The position numbers were made by a program, and so were the translations under genes. DNA of 5,260 nt from CAYXVF01 sp964468125 (GTDB lineage: Bacteria; Myxococcota; XYA12-FULL-58-9; CAYXVF01). Positions within the stretch are counted from its first letter, which is position 1, and each line of letters begins with the position of its first letter. Below the pieces are notes generated by a model, which saw only the letters and a list, made by a program, of their open reading frames with translations, did no database searches and was not told where the DNA came from. Shown one piece after another: positions 1 to 5,260 of this stretch. The stretch lies in NCBI GenBank assembly GCA_964468125.1, contig CAYXVF010000197.1:1-5260 (forward strand), read 5' to 3'.

Positions 1-414
1 TCGACCACGGGCAGGGGGGCTGAGCTCCAAACCCGCGCTCAAACCGCGGAACTAGGGGGTGTCCCGGTATTCCGGACCGAGTATGGGATTTCCCTTTCGT
101 CACGAGGGTTTCGCGCGCAGTTGGAGAGGCCGCAGTCGTATCCGTCGATACGGCGAGGACCTCGAGCACGAGCACGGAAGCCGCAGTAGAAAGGGGAGTC
201 CCAGACGACGGGAGGGATACCGGGACACCCCCTCGTCAGAGGCAGCTCCCGACGGATCTTGAGCATGCGGTTTCGGCCCGCGGATATCAGACTGATCAAC
301 GTCGGCATAGCCTCGGGCGCGTTCCCTGTCATATCCGGACCAGCAAAGCAGCGACGGGGCCGCCGGCTCCGCCGACACAACGAGGTAGCTTGACAGGGTC
401 GATTCGGTGCCGCC
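1..414. other. Gene-free left end of the window
   Basis: I see no convincing gene here. Open frames exist on both strands, but they are arginine-, proline- and serine-rich, have no recognisable domain and mostly run through the palindrome at 51-236, whose symmetry opens mirrored frames on the two strands. Outside the palindrome (1-50 and 237-414) I recognise no promoter, terminator or RNA gene. The stretch lies downstream of the hydrolase gene that ends at 415 on the minus strand. Confidence 0.6.
51..236 (+). repeat. 186-bp imperfect palindrome, MITE-like element or structured RNA
   Basis: Bases 54-70 are perfectly complementary to 217-233 (17 bp; core GGGGGTGTCCCGGTAT), and 51-52 also pair with 235-236. 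In exactly the same register (paired positions sum to 287), 84-98 pairs with 189-203 with 13 Watson-Crick pairs and 2 G-U pairs. With a one-base register shift, 106-118 pairs with most of 170-182. After another one-base shift, 126-129 pairs with 160-163, and 137-142 pairs with 147-152 around the tetraloop CGTC at 143-146. The whole element therefore folds as one long interrupted hairpin. In the two outer arms the non-Watson-Crick contacts that could still pair (71/216, 89/198, 91/196) are U-G on the plus strand, which hints that a plus-strand RNA is the folded form. It could instead be a small non-autonomous transposable element with terminal inverted repeats. I see no clear target-site duplication and cannot tell copy number. 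Confidence 0.75.
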
Positions 415-1512
415 TCACGGCGCCACCGGCTCAGGCCGCGTCCTGAGCTTGACGAAGGGGCGAACGGTGTTGTCCGGATCGGTAATGCGATGCACCCTAG
501 TCTTCTCGAAGAGACCTTTGCGCCGAACGAAGTCGTCTATGTAGTCGAGCACCTGTTTTTGGACCGAGTCTTCCGCCAGCGGGAAGTCGTGTTTGGCCTC
601 GGGGATCCAGAACTCTTCGGCGCCGTTGGCTTTTGCCATGGCTGCGGTGGCGGGTGGTTTGTTGATTTTGTCTTCGCCGCCGATCACGAATCCCTGCGGT
701 GGCTTGGGCATCGAGGCGTAGCGGTCGTCCATCGCCATGCGTCGCCCCTCGAAGAAGGCCCGCAGGGTGCCAAAGGTGGGCTCGTCGGTGGACACGAGGA
801 AATTCGTGAGGAGGAAGTCCGCGTAGGCCTCGAACTTCTTGTGGTCGCGCGTTTGACTCGGAGCGCCTGCCTCCTGCTGGGCCTCGATCCCGAGGAGAGC
901 GTCGCGCAGGGGGTTCGGCGCTCGGGCCTCGTCGCCTTTGCCCCTTAGACTCTGAATGGCGCCGGTCAACAGCTCGGCCATCGGATAGTTGAGCGGGATC
1001 TTCAACGGTCCCACGGGCAACGCCATGGTCGCCTCGGCGAGGCTTCCCAAGCCGACGTGCCCCGCCGCGTGAGGCTCAGGCAGCTCCGGCCGGCCCTGCA
1101 TATAGAGCGCGCTGAAGAGGCCATAGAACGACTGCGAGATGATGAGCGGTTTTTCGTCGGGGAAGAGGTGGCGTGCCGCGGCGTCGAGCTGATGAACCTG
1201 GTCTTCCGGCGAGACGATGTGCTGCGGACGGGGCTCGAGGCGACTCGTTCTCGTGGGAGAGGAGCCTGCGTGCGTCGTGTTGGCGAAGGACTTCGGGTGG
1301 TAGCCGCGTTTGATGAGCGCGTCGGCGAAGAAGTTCCATGCCGCGTCGTGAATGTGTCCGCGACCATGGGCGAGGAGCACTGGCTTGCCGGTCCCGCCGG
1401 GGTTAAAATCCGCGGTTTCGATGGTGCGGCCGTCCGGGAGCTGAAAGCTCGAAAGCTCTGGCGTCACCGGCAGGCCATAGGCGCTGTAAGGCAGGGGTTT
1501 TCGTAGGGTCAT
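415..1512 (-). CDS. Alpha/beta-hydrolase fold protein
   Basis: The 365-residue product has the landmarks of an alpha/beta-hydrolase in the right order. A strand followed by HGRG at residues 49-52 is the usual oxyanion-loop motif. A probable nucleophile Ser128 sits in S-Q-S-F-Y-G. Asp281 in GGED follows a hydrophobic strand, and His308 is in KHDF near the end of the fold. The elbow is unusual: the family normally has small Gly residues two before and two after the nucleophile, but here these are Ser126 and Tyr130. A cap-like insertion lies between about residues 155 and 255, and a basic tail of about 35 residues follows the fold. No signal peptide or membrane segment is seen, so it is probably cytoplasmic. 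The frame stays open to a TTG at 1650, but the ATG at 1512 is chosen because GGAG lies 7 bases upstream and the extra 46 residues are low-complexity Ser/Arg/Pro. Substrate unknown; esterase, lipase or a related hydrolytic activity is inferred from the fold only. Confidence 0.88.
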   Translation of the reverse strand: MTLRKPLPYSAYGLPVTPELSSFQLPDGRTIETADFNPGGTGKPVLLAHGRGHIHDAAWNFFADALIKRGYHPKSFANTTHAGSSPTRTSRLEPRPQHIVSPEDQVHQLDAAARHLFPDEKPLIISQSFYGLFSALYMQGRPELPEPHAAGHVGLGSLAEATMALPVGPLKIPLNYPMAELLTGAIQSLRGKGDEARAPNPLRDALLGIEAQQEAGAPSQTRDHKKFEAYADFLLTNFLVSTDEPTFGTLRAFFEGRRMAMDDRYASMPKPPQGFVIGGEDKINKPPATAAMAKANGAEEFWIPEAKHDFPLAEDSVQKQVLDYIDDFVRRKGLFEKTRVHRITDPDNTVRPFVKLRTRPEPVAP

Positions 1513-1519
1513 TGAATTT

Positions 1520-1523
1520 CTCC
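1520..1523 (-). promoter_or_regulatory. Ribosome binding site of the hydrolase gene
   Basis: On the minus strand GGAG (within TTGGAG) lies 7 bases before the ATG at 1512-1510. This is an ideal spacing and decides the start in favour of this ATG over the upstream TTG at 1650. I could not identify convincing -10 and -35 boxes further upstream. Confidence 0.75.
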
Positions 1524-1592
1524 AAGGCCTGTATCGGCGCGGCATCCAATCCCTTCCTGGCGGAAAAGCTGCTATTCGCGCACGCGGCGGCA

Positions 1593-1630
1593 GGGACGAC
1601 GACCGGGACGACGACGGGGACAGCGACGGG
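1593..1630. repeat. Three-copy 12-bp tandem repeat
   Basis: Bases 1593-1604, 1605-1616 and 1617-1628 are three consecutive copies of the unit GGGACGACGACG with few mismatches, followed by a partial fourth GGG at 1628-1630. It lies upstream of the hydrolase start, in low-complexity sequence. Simple-sequence slippage is the plain explanation. A regulatory role as a tandem operator cannot be excluded. Confidence 0.6.
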
Positions 1631-1847
1631 TCGGGCATGATCCAGCTCAAAAAGCGGAAGAGGCGTCTAATGCTAGTCGCCGCCGCGGTCGTTCGCGAGC
1701 TCTAAGACCTCGCTCACGAGGCCCTCACTGCCCCGAGAGAAAGCGGCTGGTATCTGACGCTCGCTCGTTCACGTTGCTTCGCAGGATCTCTTTTCGGTGT
1801 GGCGGAATTCGCAGCCCGGCCGCTTTGATGAACGGCCGCACGAAGCG

Positions 1848-1889
1848 ATGAGCCTCAAGGCGCTGCTGACGAACGCGCGGACTCTATGA
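1848..1889 (+). pseudogene. Possible tail of a lost antitoxin gene
   Basis: An ATG at 1848 opens 13 codons (MSLKALLTNARTL) whose TGA stop at 1887-1889 overlaps the ATG of the VapC relic as ATGA. A four-base overlap of this kind is the usual arrangement of an antitoxin gene followed by its toxin gene. The frame is open upstream only to about 1758. The peptide loosely resembles the S-L-K-x-L-L segment near the end of some Phd/YefM antitoxins, but it is too short to assign with any certainty. The call rests mainly on position and overlap. Confidence 0.2.
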
Positions 1890-2155
1890 TCCGGAGGTGG
1901 TTCGACGCGGTTCCTGAAGCTGCTCTGTTCACGAGCGTGCTCGTGATTGCACGGATCGTCCCAGTCGACACACCCATAGCGCGGCGCTTTGGGGCTTTTG
2001 CAAAGGCTCGAACATACCCGGTCATCGGCGGGCTCTTGGCGGCCACGGCGCTCGAGCGAGATCTCGTTTTGGTCACGCGAAACACCGAAGATGATGCCGG
2101 CACTGCTGTACGTGTTCTCAATCCCTTCATTTCAAAACGCACCAAGCGCATGTAG
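1886..2155 (+). pseudogene. Degraded VapC-type PIN-domain toxin
   Basis: The 89-residue translation matches the later parts of a VapC toxin. WFDAVPEAALFTSVLVI corresponds to the segment before the second conserved acid, VPVDTPIARRFG to the helix near residue 90, and GLLAATALERDLVLVTRN and VRVLNPF to the C-terminal core. Intact VapC proteins have about 130-140 residues and are Mg-dependent ribonucleases with a first Asp in an LDTN motif. That N-terminal strand is missing here. The usual Gly-Glu after LVI reads Ala-Arg (residues 22-23), and the sequence then jumps straight to the VPVD region, so about 50 residues in the middle are lost. The third acid, expected in an I-D-G-L-L motif, is Gly48 (codon GGC at 2027-2029, one transition from GAC). 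Only Asp69 of the acidic site remains. There is no good ribosome binding site. The relic is almost certainly inactive, and no intact antitoxin adjoins it. Confidence 0.82.
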
Positions 2156-2305
2156 CGCAACCGACGAGTTTCTTGACGTGATGCCGGGAACGCGTCCCGA
2201 GAGAGCACTGCTCGAGCGCAAGCGCGTGAAACGGCTCGGCCCGGAACCGCTCATCCTGTCAGAACGGCATTGACGTCACCGTGGACGCTCGATAGCCCCG
2301 CACGT

Positions 2306-4426
2306 ATGAACATCGCTGAGCTTCGCAAACGCCTCGCGCGGAACAAACATCGCATGGAGATGGAGGAGGCGCGCGTAGCGGTTCGGGCGGCGCGTGCCAA
2401 AGAGCACGACTCCGAGCTTCACCCGGAGATGGCCGAAATCATCAACGTCATCGGGATCGCGTTCGCCGTTGCCGACGCGCTGCAGCAGATCAAGCCATTT
2501 ACGCGATTCTGGAGCATCTCGGAAGAGGCGGGGGATCGGCACATGCCATCGTATCCGCCGATGAGTCCTGTCACCGATTCACTGCATGCCACGTGGTCGT
2601 GTTATGACGTGAAACTCGGCGGCTTCGGGTCGTTGGCGGACATTCTCTGGTCGCTTTCGGGTCTGCTCCGGCTGACGGATGCCGAGCGCGATGCTATCGA
2701 CCGCGCGCGCCAATCTCATCTGGCCTGGTACGAAATCGTGAGCGTCGAGCGGAAACAACACATCGTTCGATTGCGTGACCTCATCACCGAGACGGAAATC
2801 GCCGTCTACGACCGCCCGCGCATTACGGCGGCCACTCCAGGCACCCTTTGGCTCGCCCGCTGTGTTCGGGGGCCGGGTGAGCTTTGGCATTGCGTCACTA
2901 CGCCGTACGTTGCATCGCCCGGCTCCAAAGCCGCGTGGCTCGCCTACTTTGCCCGGCAAGGGGTCAAGGATGCGAACAGCTACGAACGCCACATGCGCTT
3001 CGGCAACAAGCCGGACTACTGGCTCGAGTACGCCATGGACGCCTATGTCGGGCACAACGACCTTCACATTTTCGTTCGCGGCGTCCCAGACCGTCCTCGG
3101 ACGCTGCCACACTCGTTAGAAAACGACGGCCTGCCTCTAGAGAGCATGGAAGAGGTACTACCGCCGCAGGATGCGCGGACCCGTATTCTTCAGCGGCTTT
3201 TGCGGACCGACGCGTTTGCGAGAGCCCTCGAAGAAGCTCAAAGGCTCGTTCGCCAGCATCTCGCAGACGCCCTTCGCGAGCCCGATTTCGATCTCGAGCA
3301 GGTACTCGGCGATGACACCTTGCCCCGCCTTCTGGGTCCAGCCGCGCTGCATGCGCCGTTGCTCGCCGGTTACTCGGTGGCTGAACGTGGATTCGAGGAG
3401 CGTGACGCCGCGAGCCTGACAGCCGAAGACGAAGCGGGTTGGCGCGAGCTGTTGAGCACGCGGTATGTGATCGCCGAGGTGTTGGACACCGAGCCCGGTG
3501 TGCGGCTTCGCGTGAAAGACCTGATCCGCAACCGCACGTTTTGGATCTACGACACGCGGGTGAGTCGCTCGATGCAGCGCTTCTCGTACCTCTCGGCCTG
3601 GATCTTCAAGCGAGGCCGTTCTTTCGAGCTCGAGTCCGATGCCTATGAGCTGAGCGCGTCGAGGGCCACGGAGATGGCCCGGCACGTGCGCGAGCTCGTC
3701 CGCACGCAAAGCACTTCACGCGAGCACGACGAGGCGCACATCAAGACGTTGTCGCTCGCTGTGACAGCGATGGTCGCGATACAACAGCTCGTTCAGTCTG
3801 CCCCCGTCATGCAAACGACCACCGGTGAAGCGCTTCAGCCTTGCGTCGGTCACTTCACGGTCCACGATCGAGACGTCGTGATCAGGGCGATCGACGAGTT
3901 AGCCGACTGGCACCGCTCCGAGGACGACGGTGAGCCTCCGGAGTGGACTTGGGTGCTCGAGCGAGAGCCTAGCGCACCAATGAGGACGACGTCCCTCGCG
4001 AGCGCGGTCTTGGAGGGCAAGGCCCTGAGAGTGCAGTGCCTCGCACGAGAGCGGCTCGAGCGAGCGAAGGAGATCTTGCGTAGAGCGTGTGGCCCGGCGC
4101 TCACGCATCGCGCCGACGCGCTCGAAGCCCTGCCTGACTGGGGCCCGGGCTCAAAACCGGATGCCGCTCCCGTCGAGCCGCCGCCCGAAGCGCAGGAGCT
4201 CATCGCGCAGCACTACCGCGAACACCTGAAGCGCTGGCCGGACGAGCCCGTCCCCGCCCTCTCGAACCTCTCGCCTCGCCTCGCCGTCGAGCTCGGAATG
4301 AAAAAGCAAGTAATCGACCTGTTGAAGGGACAAGAAGCTATCATCTTGCGACAGCTCGGCCCCGGCAGGGTTGACTTCGGCTGGCTGTACGCCGAGCTGA
4401 ATCTGAAGGAGCCGGTGTATCGGTGA
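2306..4426 (+). CDS. Unnamed 706-residue protein, apparent fusion of two uncharacterised families
   Basis: I cannot name this gene or its function. Residues 1-45 are charged and probably helical. Residues 83-270 resemble a family of unknown function known to me from planctomycete-like and proteobacterial genomes: MSPVTDSLHATW at 86-97, ELWHCVTTPYV at 192-202, and RFGNKPDYWLEY followed by an Ile-Phe-Val/GVPD segment at 231-263. Residues 285-706 resemble the C-terminal part of proteins that often carry an N-terminal SEC-C zinc motif: a beta-rich VRLRVKDLI module at 399-407, a middle domain at about 502-604 ending in RACGPALTHRAD, then WPDEPVPAL at 644-652 and VDFGWLYAEL at 689-698. The last segment recalls the toxin-binding domain of Xre/MbcA/ParS antitoxins (DUF2384-like). 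No SEC-C cysteine cluster, signal peptide or membrane segment is present, so it is probably cytoplasmic. The frame extends 12 codons to a TTG at 2270, but the ATG at 2306 is the first standard start. Neither has a clear ribosome binding site. Confidence 0.85.
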   Translation: MNIAELRKRLARNKHRMEMEEARVAVRAARAKEHDSELHPEMAEIINVIGIAFAVADALQQIKPFTRFWSISEEAGDRHMPSYPPMSPVTDSLHATWSCYDVKLGGFGSLADILWSLSGLLRLTDAERDAIDRARQSHLAWYEIVSVERKQHIVRLRDLITETEIAVYDRPRITAATPGTLWLARCVRGPGELWHCVTTPYVASPGSKAAWLAYFARQGVKDANSYERHMRFGNKPDYWLEYAMDAYVGHNDLHIFVRGVPDRPRTLPHSLENDGLPLESMEEVLPPQDARTRILQRLLRTDAFARALEEAQRLVRQHLADALREPDFDLEQVLGDDTLPRLLGPAALHAPLLAGYSVAERGFEERDAASLTAEDEAGWRELLSTRYVIAEVLDTEPGVRLRVKDLIRNRTFWIYDTRVSRSMQRFSYLSAWIFKRGRSFELESDAYELSASRATEMARHVRELVRTQSTSREHDEAHIKTLSLAVTAMVAIQQLVQSAPVMQTTTGEALQPCVGHFTVHDRDVVIRAIDELADWHRSEDDGEPPEWTWVLEREPSAPMRTTSLASAVLEGKALRVQCLARERLERAKEILRRACGPALTHRADALEALPDWGPGSKPDAAPVEPPPEAQELIAQHYREHLKRWPDEPVPALSNLSPRLAVELGMKKQVIDLLKGQEAIILRQLGPGRVDFGWLYAELNLKEPVYR
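2726..2953 (+). other. First copy of a duplicated beta-rich protein module
   Basis: Within the 706-residue protein, residues 141-216 contain WYEIVSVE, then VRLRDLITETEIAVYD, a polar turn, and LWLARCVRGPGELW. The order and spacing match the second copy at 3464-3694 (YVIAEVLD, VRLRVKDLIRNRTFWIYD, LSAWIFKRGRSFEL). The pattern of a strand, an R-L-(K/R)-D-L-I turn, a strand ending in Tyr-Asp, and a further strand suggests a small barrel such as an OB-like fold. That fold is inferred, not demonstrated. Confidence 0.55.
3464..3694 (+). other. Second copy of the duplicated beta-rich protein module
   Basis: Residues 387-463 of the 706-residue protein repeat the first module: YVIAEVLDTEPG, VRLRVKDLIRNRTFWIYD, then VSRSMQRFSYLSAWIF and a short strand pair. 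In the SEC-C-associated family known to me this module typically reads G-x-x-L-R-L-R-D-L-L-T-G followed by a strand and an S-A-S-R turn, and the VSRS here fits that turn. The nucleotide sequences of the two copies are not obviously similar, so the duplication, if it is one, is old. Confidence 0.6.
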
Positions 4427-4436
4427 GGTCTTCCGG

Positions 4437-4520
4437 GTGGAGCTCGCACCACCACGCACGGCACGGGAGCTCGTTGCCCGCCTGGACCAAGCGTTCCACG
4501 AGACTCGCGAGAAGGTCTAA
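4437..4520 (+). other. Short 27-codon frame, possible gene remnant
   Basis: A GTG at 4437, eleven bases after the stop of the large gene, opens 27 codons ending in TAA at 4518-4520. The translation (ELAPPRTARELVARLDQA, then FHETREKV) looks protein-like: an amphipathic helix with regularly spaced Leu and charged residues. GGTGAGG at 4422-4428 could serve as a ribosome binding site 8 bases before the GTG. I do not recognise the family. It may be the C-terminal scrap of a lost gene, a small protein translated with the large gene, or chance. Confidence 0.2.
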
Positions 4521-4672
4521 AGTGCCTGCGCAAGCCGAGATTCGAGTGCCCCTTTGAACCCCCGCCCCTTGCCGTCGTCTTGAGTCTCCTGGCGAGCTCG
4601 TACTGAGATAGCGGTCCCGAGCGACGGGTGCACGCCGCCGGGTCGATCCTCATCCGTTGTTTTCGTTTGGGG
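4517..4672 (-). other. Minus-strand open frame, possible C-terminal gene remnant
   Basis: Reading the minus strand, the frame is open from 4672 to a TAG at 4519-4517. It ends in a segment (GFKGALESRLAQAL) that looks like a genuine helical protein terminus, preceded by polar, low-complexity sequence. There is no ATG in frame and no ribosome binding site, only an in-frame GTG about a third of the way in. Its stop overlaps the stop of the convergent plus-strand frame. I cannot name a family. It is best read as a possible relic of a gene lost from the right. Confidence 0.18.
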
Positions 4673-4803
4673 CTTTCAACCTCGAGTGGATTCGAGAAAG
4701 TCTCCCCATTGTGAGTGAGCGAGTCGTAAGTCTCCAGGACGTGGTGCGAAAAACCATCGCCCTAGAGTCCCCTTGTGAGGTTGGTCTCGAAAGCGGACAG
4801 CGC

Positions 4804-4807
4804 GGAG
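4804..4807 (+). promoter_or_regulatory. Ribosome binding site of the HEPN-type relic
   Basis: GGAG lies 7 bases before the CTG at 4815-4817, which begins the HEPN-like reading (LKPLDLVSTARRLA). The spacing is ideal and equals that of the hydrolase gene in this window. It suggests the original start codon was at 4815, most simply an ATG now mutated to CTG, although CTG can itself act as a rare start. Confidence 0.5.
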
Positions 4808-4814
4808 CTCTCAC

Positions 4815-5243
4815 CTGAAGCCGCTTGACCTCGTTTCTACGGCCCGGCGCCTCGCTAGCGCTGGCGGCTCACGCCGACCTCGACAAGCCGACCTGCGACG
4901 AGCAGTCTCAACTACTTACTATGCGCTGGTCATGCCATGTGCAGGAATGCCGCGGATACCCTGATTGGGGCGACGTGCACTGGATCACGGCTACGCGAAG
5001 AAGAAATGCAACCAGCTCGTCGGCAAAGGCTTTCCGCTCGCCGTCGAGGATTTTGGGAATCAGTTCTACCAAATGCAGTCGAATCGGCACGCGGCCGACT
5101 ATGACCCTCAACGCACACTGACACGCTCTGAGGTCCTGACTCAAGTCGAGGCTGCGGAGGCCGCGATCAAGCCGTTCGCGAAGGTCCCCGTGAAGGACCG
5201 TCGGGCGTTCGCGGCGTGGGTACTGATGAAGCAACGCGAGTGA
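4815..5243 (+). pseudogene. Broken HEPN-type domain protein gene
   Basis: Three segments in two frames join into one HEPN-like protein. Segment one (4815-4928) reads LKPLDLVSTARRLA, then RPRQADLRRAVSTTYYAL, typical of the first two helices with the R-A-x-S-x-x-Y-Y-A-L signature. At 4929-4930 one base is missing. The next frame (4931-4972) continues as HAMCRNAADTLIGA. Around 4970-4977 the reading returns to the first frame as RALDHGYAKKKCNQLVGKGF, without the 10-20 residues normally expected between. The last segment contains RHAADYDP and ends in VKDRRAFAAWVLMKQRE. Intact relatives are about 160 residues. HEPN proteins are all-helical and often act as toxin RNases, frequently paired with nucleotidyltransferase antitoxins, but no partner gene is visible here. 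A TGA at 4962-4964 stops translation after about 49 codons. A TTG at 4965 could restart the C-terminal half, but this looks incidental. Non-functional as a full protein. Confidence 0.85.
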
Positions 5244-5260
5244 CTTCGCGCAACTCGGGC

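Larger units (their letters stand above)
1513..1847. other. Non-coding region between hydrolase gene and VapC relic
   Basis: The interval lies between the start of the minus-strand hydrolase and the plus-strand toxin relic, so it should hold the hydrolase promoter, though no good -10/-35 pair is evident. It contains a short 12-bp tandem repeat at 1593-1630. The minus-strand frame is open to 1650 but its translation is low-complexity. The plus-strand frames are broken by frequent stops. From 1758 onward one plus-strand frame is open into the putative antitoxin tail described separately. Confidence 0.55.
4427..4814. other. Gene-poor spacer downstream of the large gene
   Basis: No solid gene and no Rho-independent terminator is visible. 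Two short frames converge on 4517-4520: a plus-strand frame with GTG at 4437 and a minus-strand frame open from 4672. Both are described separately. From 4673 to 4803 every frame is interrupted and I recognise nothing except a weak 5-bp hairpin around 4683-4698. The ribosome binding site of the HEPN relic closes the region at 4804-4807. Confidence 0.5.

Noticed and set aside
39..380. Open frames on both strands across the left end (113, 92 and 67 codons)
   Set aside because: They mostly cross the palindrome, are rich in Arg, Pro and Ser, lack domains and ribosome binding sites, and mirror each other as expected from an inverted repeat.
406..426. Inverted repeat GGTGCCG / CGGCGCCACC at the hydrolase stop as a terminator
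   Set aside because: The stem is short and bulged, overlaps the stop codon and is not followed by a T-run on the minus strand.
490..1506. Plus-strand frames opposite the hydrolase gene
   Set aside because: They are antisense shadows of a well-supported coding sequence and show no family resemblance.
1513..1650. Longer hydrolase form starting at the TTG at 1650
   Set aside because: The added 46 residues are low-complexity and partly encoded by the 12-bp tandem repeat, while the ATG at 1512 has an ideally placed GGAG.
1989..2273. 94-codon plus-strand frame across the VapC relic
   Set aside because: It is an out-of-frame shadow of the relic. Its last 38 codons are not recognisable as any protein.
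2270..2305. TTG at 2270 as the start of the large gene
   Set aside because: It has no ribosome binding site and adds 12 residues with no visible conservation. It remains possible because the ATG at 2306 also lacks a clear site.
4213..4653. 146-codon minus-strand frame overlapping the end of the large gene
   Set aside because: Over 4213-4426 it is a shadow of the large gene. The upstream part has no recognisable family and a different minus frame looks more protein-like.
4683..4698. Small hairpin CTCGA / TCGAG
   Set aside because: A 5-bp stem with a 6-base loop is expected by chance in sequence of this composition and no T-run follows.
4825..5121. 98-codon plus-strand frame from a TTG at 4825
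   Set aside because: It is out of frame with the HEPN-like reading, and its translation shows no domain. Real homology lies in the neighbouring frames.

Overview
This is a GC-rich stretch of bacterial DNA. The protein families seen (a two-family fusion protein with a SEC-C-associated type of C-terminus, a HEPN-type protein, a VapC relic) would fit a large soil or myxobacterial-type genome, but that assignment is inference from style and not proven by any marker here. No rRNA, tRNA, CRISPR array or intact transposase is visible.

Layout. Bases 1-414 carry no convincing gene but contain a 186-bp imperfect palindrome (51-236) with 17-bp perfect arms and a clear apical hairpin, either a MITE-like element or a structured RNA. 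Bases 415-1512 (minus strand) encode an alpha/beta-hydrolase with a good ribosome binding site and an atypical nucleophile elbow. Bases 1513-1885 are non-coding, with a 12-bp tandem repeat and perhaps the tail of a lost antitoxin gene. Bases 1886-2155 are a decayed VapC/PIN toxin lacking its N-terminus, its middle and most catalytic acids. Bases 2306-4426 hold the main gene, an unnamed protein of about 706 residues. It appears to join two families of unknown function end to end, and a similar beta-rich module occurs in each half. Bases 4427-4814 hold no solid gene, only two short convergent reading frames. Bases 4815-5243 are a broken HEPN-type gene: the protein can be followed through three segments, interrupted by a one-base frameshift and then an internal deletion.

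How it fits together. The window reads as an accessory-genome graveyard. Two toxin-antitoxin-type relics flank an apparently intact large open gene, and a palindromic repeat lies at one end. The hydrolase and the 706-residue protein are the only genes likely to make full-length products. They are divergently oriented, separated by the relic region, and nothing indicates that they share a pathway. The most notable item is the 706-residue protein. The most notable non-coding item is the palindrome.
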